From the NCBI GenBank assembly GCA_003455715.1, contig DMQJ01000461.1, positions 1-8,093 of the forward strand: a stretch of 8,093 nucleotides of DNA. Direction: 5' to 3'. Made by a program: the position numbers and the translations under genes. Positions 1 through 7,100 of this stretch are shown piece by piece. Source of the stretch: Acidimicrobiaceae bacterium. GTDB taxonomy: Bacteria > Actinomycetota > Acidimicrobiia > Acidimicrobiales > Ilumatobacteraceae. The notes below the pieces were generated by a model. That model was given only the letters and a program-made list of their open reading frames with translations, searched no databases and was not told where the DNA came from. Positions within the stretch are counted from its first letter, which is position 1; each line of letters begins with the position of its first letter.

Positions 1-624
1 GAGCACGCCGACCGCCACCAGCGGTACCGCACCGTGCACCACCGCCGCGCCCAACGCGCTGGCGGGCACGTACCACTCGTCGGCCATGAACGGCGCGTGT
101 GCGGCCACCAGTGCAGGCATCACACCGAGCAGTTCACGTCCCCCGGGGCGCAGCATGATGGGCCGAGCGAAGGGGTACACCTCCCGGCGCGCCCCGTCGA
201 TGAGCACCACGTCGTCGCCGAGGTGCACCCAGCCTCGTTGCGCAGCCGCAGCGGCCAGTGTGCTCTTGCCGCACTCCGACGGTGCCGTCAGTACGACGGC
301 GCCGAGCGGTCCGGCAAACGCTGCACCGTGGACCACCACACCTGCGCCAGCGGAGCGCATCACGCGACGATTCACCTCCCACGTCAGCAACTCCATCACG
401 CTGTCGAGGGCGCGGCCGTCGCCGCACGGCACCACCGAACCGTCGACATCTCGCCACGCAACCGAGTAGCGCTGGTCGGCACGCTGCATCACCTCGAAGC
501 AGGAGGCCGGGCCCGTAGCGTCGGGCAGATCGCCGTAGCACCAGTCGATCAGACGTACCAACGCATCGTCGTTGGACTCCGCCTGGAAAGGGAAGCCCCA
601 CGCAGCGACGGGGCGCGACCTCAC
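1..624 (-). CDS. HPr kinase-like P-loop protein, 5' part only (runs off the left edge)
   Basis: A frame open for 208 codons runs from a GTG at 624 to the window edge without a stop, so the C-terminus is missing. An N-terminal part of about 95 residues precedes a kinase-like core. In the core, VVVHGAAFAG (96-105) leads into a P-loop APSECGKST (114-122), then LGDDVVLID (135-143) as the Walker-B-like acidic pair, then YPFARPIMLRPGG (150-162). This order (His-containing strand, P-loop, a G-DD-V strand, a proline-rich strand) is that of HprK/P-like proteins, including the kinase-like proteins found in lasso-peptide and exosortase-associated clusters. The first glycine of the canonical GxxxxGK[ST] is alanine here, while Lys120 and Ser121 are kept. 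There is no signal peptide, so it is presumably cytoplasmic. The start is chosen because GTG overlaps the previous gene's TGA as GTGA. No Shine-Dalgarno is visible before it, so translation probably depends on reinitiation. The fold family is fairly sure; the substrate is unknown, and a role in classical HPr/sugar regulation is unlikely. Confidence 0.75.
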   Translation of the reverse strand, partial: MRSRPVAAWGFPFQAESNDDALVRLIDWCYGDLPDATGPASCFEVMQRADQRYSVAWRDVDGSVVPCGDGRALDSVMELLTWEVNRRVMRSAGAGVVVHGAAFAGPLGAVVLTAPSECGKSTLAAAAAQRGWVHLGDDVVLIDGARREVYPFARPIMLRPGGRELLGVMPALVAAHAPFMADEWYVPASALGAAVVHGAVPLVAVGVL

Positions 625-1139
625 GTGCAGCAGGTGACCGTGATGCGGTAGTCGATGTAGATGCACCCGGCGGCGCGCTCGGTGGCCGTGAGGTAGGGGA
701 ACGCGATGTTGGCGCCCGTCACGACCCCGTCGACGCACGTGTACTTGGTGCCCGAGGCGTTGGGGCAGAACTTCACGGCCTTGCCTTCGGTGGGCCCACA
801 GCCCGACTCGGTGATGGTGACCGTGCCACCGTGGCACGCGTTGCCGCCGGCGGCGACGCAAGTGAACGTGACCCCATCGTTGCGGCCGGCAACCCAGCCA
901 CTCGGCGCGCACGACGCGAGGTTGGCGTCGAACGTGGTGACCGAACCTGAGCCACCGGGGCAGCTACACGCCGACACCTGCAAGAGTTTGGTGATGGGCG
1001 TGCAGCCAGCCGATGCCGTGGCGGTGAACAGCACCTGCGGCGCCACCCACGCACCAACCGCTGTGGCGCCCAGCGCTGCCTTGCGCAGGAAGGCGCGACG
1101 GTCGTCGGCGGGCTGAGGGTTGGGGTCGGGCTGACTCAC
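621..1139 (-). CDS. Tat-exported cysteine-rich small protein of unknown function
   Basis: This gene encodes 172 residues. The N-terminus carries the twin-arginine motif RRAFLRK (14-20), then a hydrophobic, alanine-rich stretch (21-42) and a likely signal peptidase I site after TASA (44/45), so export by the Tat pathway is expected. The mature part of about 128 residues has 12 cysteines, at 46, 58, 60, 77, 94, 102, 114, 125, 135, 159, 170 and 171, enough for six disulfides. It is otherwise rich in Gly, Thr, Ser and Val, suggesting a small beta-rich fold, and ends in TVTCCT. I recognise no family. The start is the GTG at 1139, with GGAGG six bases upstream and a GTGA overlap with the stop of the C25 gene. 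An ATG at 1184 would lengthen the protein by 15 residues without support. The next gene overlaps its own TGA in the same way. It could be a structural surface protein, a substrate of the neighbouring peptidase, or the object of modification by the downstream kinase-like protein; the sequence does not decide between these. Confidence 0.85.
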   Translation of the reverse strand: MSQPDPNPQPADDRRAFLRKAALGATAVGAWVAPQVLFTATASAGCTPITKLLQVSACSCPGGSGSVTTFDANLASCAPSGWVAGRNDGVTFTCVAAGGNACHGGTVTITESGCGPTEGKAVKFCPNASGTKYTCVDGVVTGANIAFPYLTATERAAGCIYIDYRITVTCCT

Positions 1140-4100
1140 CCGTTGCCTCCGATCGCGACCGCCGGGTCTCCAAGGACTGTCCAACCCAACAACACGTCGT
1201 CGACCGACCCGCCCGCATGGCGTGCAAGTTCTCGCTTGGCGATCTGGATGGCTTCACCGATGGTGGGTGCGCCAGCCTCGATGGCCGCAGCGAGGAATGC
1301 GCTGAAGGCGATGTCGTTGGCCGACGACACGAGTGCAGTGGATCCGCCGACCACAACTGCACCTCCGTCGGGGTTGAGCAAGAGCGCGTGCGCCAGCGTT
1401 CCGCTGTCGGGCGCGACGTAGTACGTGTTCCAGCAGCCGAACTGCAACAGCGCAGTGCTCGGGCCGACCAACGCCTGGGCGTCGGAGGTGGTGAACAAGC
1501 CCAGCTCGGTCCACTCTTGCGAGCTGGAGTGGCCGAGGTAGACGGTGAGTGCCGGGCCGTCAGCGAAGGCCGCCAACAGTTCGCTCTGAGCGGTGGACAG
1601 ACCCTGCCTGTCGATGTCGACGCGGGCGACATCCCATGCAGCCAACTGTGCCTGCAACGCATCGTTGGCTGCGGCGTAGTCGAGGCCGTTCCCAGCGTCT
1701 GAGACGAGCAGCGCCGTATCGCCAGATGGGTTGGCGGCGTAGGCGATGGTCTTGTCGATCATCACTTGCAGCTCCGCTGAGGTGTGCGCGGGCATGCGGC
1801 CAAGAGCCACGTCGGGCAGCTTGTCGCCATCGACATCGGCGAAGGCGGGGTCGAGCGGGGCGTAGCTGATGTTGTAGCCGGTGCTGCCATACAGCGACGG
1901 CAGCAGGCTGACGGCACCGATGCCGTAGTAGTCGCGGTAGTCGTACGAGTCGGCGCCGACGAGCAGCACCCAGGTGAGGCCCAGCGCGGGCACGGCCTCG
2001 GCCAGGTAGCGGTCGATGGCCGAGGCATCGACCACACCGTGGTTGTAGGCCTCGTACACGTCGGCGACATCGACCACCTTCACGGTGCGCCCGATCGATT
2101 CGTGGTGCGCCACCAGCGCTGCCAGCGTGTCGGTGAACATGCCGTGAGTGACCATCAGGTAGTCGGCACTACCACCGAGCAGGTCGGCAGGAACCGGAGC
2201 CGCAGCGACCACAGGCGAATGCAGTGCGGTGGCCGCGCTCACCACGTAGCGAGCACCGGTACCTGCGGCGCTCACCTGCACCACGCCGCCACCGAGTGCG
2301 GCAGTGGAAGCGAGCGACACGACGCCGTCGGCGGCAATTCGGTAGGCCACCACGTCGCCGGAGGGCAGAGCGCTCACGTCGAATGCGGGGGCGTCGGCGC
2401 TCAGGTCGAGGCGGCCGTCGGTGGCCACCGTGCCGCGGCGGTACTCGACCTGCCAGCCGTCGATGACGATCATGTCGATGTAGGCGCCGGTGTCGGCGAG
2501 CGACACCACTTCGATGAGGTTGTCGCCTTCCACGAGCACACCGGGGGCAACGACCGCCGACAGCGTGACCGCTTCGTTGTCGTCAAAGCGCAATGTCTGC
2601 ACCTGCTGGCCGTTCACCCGCAGGGCCACGTGGTGGTCGTCGACAATGGGGTCGCGTGTGATGCCCCACAGATCCACCGACACCGTGGCCGACGCGCCGG
2701 GCACCACGGCATCGAGGCTGACAGTGGTGGACGCCGTGGAGGGCGAGCCGCTGAACGTGAGGAGCAACTGCTCGTACCACGGGTCGTCGCCGGGGGCGGT
2801 GACCGAGTACTCGACGTTCACCTCGTTGCGCACGACCGCCGTGTACTCGGTGGCGCCGATGACGGGGCCACCCTCGCTGGTGGTGCGACGCGGGCGGCCG
2901 TTGGAGTCCTTCGGCGGCGCAGGCTCGCCGGGTGTCTCCACGGCAGGGGCCACGCGGGCGGCCATGGTGCGATCGAGGTGCAGGCGGTAGACGTTGGTGC
3001 CCGTGTAGAGCGAGTCGACCGGTTCGCCCACGAAGCGGAACGACGAGCCCGGCCCGAAGGTGGGGCCGCCGACAATTTCGATGGGCACCGGGCCCGATGC
3101 GTCGGTGAGGGCAAAGGTGTCGGTGGCGACACCGGTGAGGTCGACACCCGCCGACAACAGTTGCTCGAAGGTGACGACATGGATGCCCGACTCGGTCACT
3201 TCCAAGCGGGCCACGGGGCCTGCCGACGTGGTGGGGCCGACGGTGTCGAGTCGCTGTTCCACCGCCTCGCGGGCGGCGTCGTGGCGCTCACCCTCGGCGG
3301 CCTCGACTTCGGCTTGCACATCGGCCCAGTCGGCACCGTCGGTTGATTCGGGGTCGCCGAACGATCCACCCACCCGGTACGGGCCGTGCAGTTCGCGCAC
3401 GCCATCGAGGGAGATGTCTTCCAGCCACAGCACGTTGCGGTTGGTGCGCACCCTCACCCGGTAATCCTGCGGCGTGACCGACGTGGGCGACACCGCGGGC
3501 ACGATGCGGGTAGTGAGCTGCTGCAGAGTGCCATCGGCCTTCTCGGCGTACACGTGGAAGCCGAGGTTGTCGACCTCCTGCGAGGTGCGCCAGTCGACAG
3601 TGACCTGGCGGCCAGACCGGGCAGAACTGAAGTAGGCCAGGTTCACCGGCAAGGTGTTGAGGGTGGTCGCGTAGTCTTCGATTTCGCCGTCGAGCGCGGG
3701 GCCTGTCGACACGGACACGCCTGTGAGTTCGGTGGCCACACGGAATCGGCTGTACATGGTGTCGCCGATCTCGTAGCCGCCCGGCTCGAGGTCGGGCACG
3801 GTGATGGTGACCGAGTACGAGCCAGGGCCTGGCACGCTGCCGGCGCCGCCCGACACGGTGATACCACCGGTGGCCGACACGAAGGTGCCGGGAGCGAAGA
3901 TGGACTCGCTGCTCTGGAACAGGCCGTCGCCGTTCCAGTCGAACCATCCGTTGAGGTAGCTCGAGCCGCCGGTGCTATCGGTGATGACGATGGGAAGCAC
4001 CAAGGTCTCGGTGTCGACGGCCGGCACGGTGACACCGTCTTCGTCGTCGACGCCGTCGAGGTCGTCGCCGTTGGGCGCCGCCGGCGCAGTCGCCGGGAAC

Positions 4101-7100
4101 GGCGGGTTGGTTCCCGCTCCACCAACTTCGCGGTCGAACAGCGTGCCCAGGCGCGGGCCGACTGTGCGCGAGTCGTAGGTAACTCGGAACTGCACGTCGT
4201 CGAAGAAGAACAGTTCGTTGGCTTCGAGGGCGGAAGTGACGATGACCCGCAGCTCGGTGGTGGCGCCGTACAAGGCGGGCGCCAGGGTGACGGCGTTGTT
4301 GGAGTAGATGGTGGGGTTGTTGCAGCTGTTGATGGTCTGCACCACCTGCCACGCTGCGGCATTGGTGGGGCGAATCTGCACCTGCACGGTGTCGGTCGCA
4401 CCCATGTTGAGGCAGCGATAGTCGTACGACAGCGTCACTGTGGAGGCGCCCGACAGGTCGCCGACGGCACGCGTTGCCGCTTGGTTCACCGCGGTCGTTG
4501 CGCCGGTGTCGCCGATGCGCAGTGAACGGGTGCCGGCGTCGGCGATGTTCTGCACACGACCGCTCGTGGCGCCGCCGCCCAACGCATCGACTTCGGTCCA
4601 GATCCCGGCCCAGTCGACGCTGCCTGTGTTGCCGGTGTAGCCGAGGGCTTGGAAGGTGTCGGCAATGTATTGCCGTTCGGAAGTCGCTCGTGCTCGAGCC
4701 GGTGCTGGGCCGGCGTCTTCGTAGCTGACTGGGTTGTCGCCGTAGTCGAAACAGCGCACACAGTCGACCACCGACGCCTGCGCGACGGTGTTACCCGAAC
4801 GGACGGTGACGATGTTGGCGATCTCGTCGGTGGCGGTGTAGGGGTTGTTGACGGTGACGGTGAGGGTGACGGTGGCCGACTCGCCCACCAGCAGGTCGGT
4901 GAGCGTGAACAGGTTGGGCGGTGCGGCACCTGCGGTGGCGACCGGGAACCGGCCGGTGGCGGAGATCACCAGATTGTCGAAGTAGATGTTGTCGGTTCCG
5001 CCGCCACCGAACGCGTCGGTGACGATGAACCGGATGGAGGTCGCGGAGCCGAACTGGGCGGCGCTGAGGGGAATCGACTCGGCGATATAGCTGCCGTTGT
5101 CGCAGTTGTTGAAGGTGGCGATGGTGTCCCAGGCGGATGAACCGTCGGGGCGCACTTGCACCGACACTGCGTCGCCTGATTCCAAGCTCACGCAGCGGCG
5201 ATCGAACGCGACACCAACCGTCGAGTAGGCGCTGAGATTGCCGATGAGGCGGGCGACGCCTTCATTGGCCTGCGAGCCGTTGCGGAACTGCAGGCTGAGG
5301 TCGCCGGCGTCGGTGACCTTGCGTATGCGACCAGCTCCCGTGCCGAGGCCTCCGCCGTCGGTTTCCGTCCAGGCGCTGTCAGTCCATGCGACGGTTCCGG
5401 TGCTGCCCGTCCAGTCGCCGGAAACCTCGAAGTCGTCGGCAACGGTGTTGTTCACCACGGTGGGGCGAACGACGTCGGTGCTCACCCAGGTGAGGCCGGC
5501 GGGCAGGGGGTCGATGACGGCGATGTTGGTGAGGGTGCCGCTCGACTGGTTGTCGACGCCGATGGTGTACTCGATGGTCTGGCCGGGCACCACGGGCTGG
5601 CCACCGGTATCGGAGGTCTTGGTGACCCGCAGCCCATCGACGGGCACGCAGCCAGTATCGGCGCCGTTCGCGTCGGTGAGGATGATCTCGCGGTCGCTGG
5701 TGACGAGCGCCCGGTTGCACAAGGCGTTACCCGAGGAGTAGTCGGGGTCGACGATGGTGTCGAACGTGACCGTCACCTGGCTGCCCACCGGCAGCGTGGC
5801 AACGATCTCGCGGCCAAGTTCGTCCCACGGGAACAGGGTGGCGGCGGGGGGCACGACATCGTCGGCGATAGGAATCACCGGATCGTTGTTGAGTTGCACC
5901 GACGACGTACCAGGGAGATAGCTGACATCGGGGGGCAGGATGTCGAGCAGCACGGGGAAGACGAGGGCGTAGTAGTCGGTGTTGGTGGCGGTGACCACCC
6001 ACGTGATGGTGTCGCCCGGGTCGACCAGGCCATCGCCGTCGACATCGATGGCGATCGCCGCTTCTTTGCGCACGCAGAGGGCGCCACACGCTGGGAACTG
6101 GGTGGTGCCGAGGTCGATACCCGGCTGGGCAACAGGCGTGTTGATATCGGGGTCTTCGCCGTAGGCCAGCGAGATGCCGACATCGTCGATGGTATAGATG
6201 CGCGTACCCGTCATATCGTTGTCGTTCGGGTCGGTGATGCGCACCATGTCGAGTGCGTTGGCAATGGTGACGGTCGTGTCGTACCGGCTGCCGTTGGCGT
6301 CGACGTTGGCGCCCGTGGTGGGGTCGGCGTCGTAGTCGATGTAGAGCACGGTGGGTGCCACCGCCGTGGCCCACACCGGGTCGTAGTCGGGTGCGCTGAG
6401 GTCTTGGGAACCGGGGGCCCATCCAACGACGAGGTCGTCGACCAGCAGGCGCGAGGGTAACGGGCTGTAACCCCAGTCGTAGTTGCGGGAACCGCCCTCG
6501 GCTGCACCCGAGCCGGCAACGACGGCAAAGGTCTGCGCTGCGGTGATGCGCGCCGCCTCGTTGTAGGCCAGCGTGGGTGCCGGCGAGTAGGTCTGCCCAG
6601 CCGGCACCGCGTACACCGTGGAACCCGATGGAGTGGTGACGGTGATGTTGAGGGTGGTCGACTGCGGGTTGTAGAGGTAGAGCACGGTGGCATAGGTGCC
6701 GTCGGGGCGGGCGGTGGACGCCGGCGCGACGTAGTCGTTCACCAGACCCTCGGTGGGAAAGATCTGGAACGAACGGTTCTCGTAGTTCGACCCGATGACA
6801 CCGGTCATGAGGAACACTTGCACCGGTTTGGAGGCCACCACCCTCGTGCCCTCGAGGACGGTGCCGTCGATGTAGTAGGTCTCGCCCTCGCCAATGACGG
6901 TCGAGCCGTTGATGTCGCCCGGGTCGGTGAAGTTTCCGTTGTTGGCGAAGTCGACGAACAGTTGGGTGCCCGGCTCGGACGCCATGATTTCCATGCCGGT
7001 GTAGCTGAACGTGTTGTTGCTGCCCACGTTGGGGGTGTCGGTACCCACCGGAGAGGAGAAGTTGACACCCCAGCGCGACGTGTCGAACGCGGCGGCCATC

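Noticed and set aside
34..651. Plus-strand and alternative minus-strand frames in 34-651
   Set aside because: The minus-strand frame starting at GTG 624 carries the HprK-like motifs; the others are low-complexity shadows.
1002..1013. Possible lipobox at the start of the mature cysteine-rich protein (SAGC)
   Set aside because: Position -3 is Ser rather than Leu/Val/Ile, and a normal A-x-A-type cut one residue earlier fits better; lipidation cannot be excluded but is not supported.
1139..1184. ATG start at 1184 for the cysteine-rich protein
   Set aside because: It adds 15 residues overlapping the C25 gene and has no supporting site. The GTG at 1139 has GGAGG at six bases and the typical GTGA overlap.
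1784..4525. Long plus-strand open frames of 520 and 379 codons opposite the C25 gene
   Set aside because: Their translations are His/Arg/Gly/Val-rich without domains and lie opposite strongly recognisable protein domains; they are shadows from high GC.
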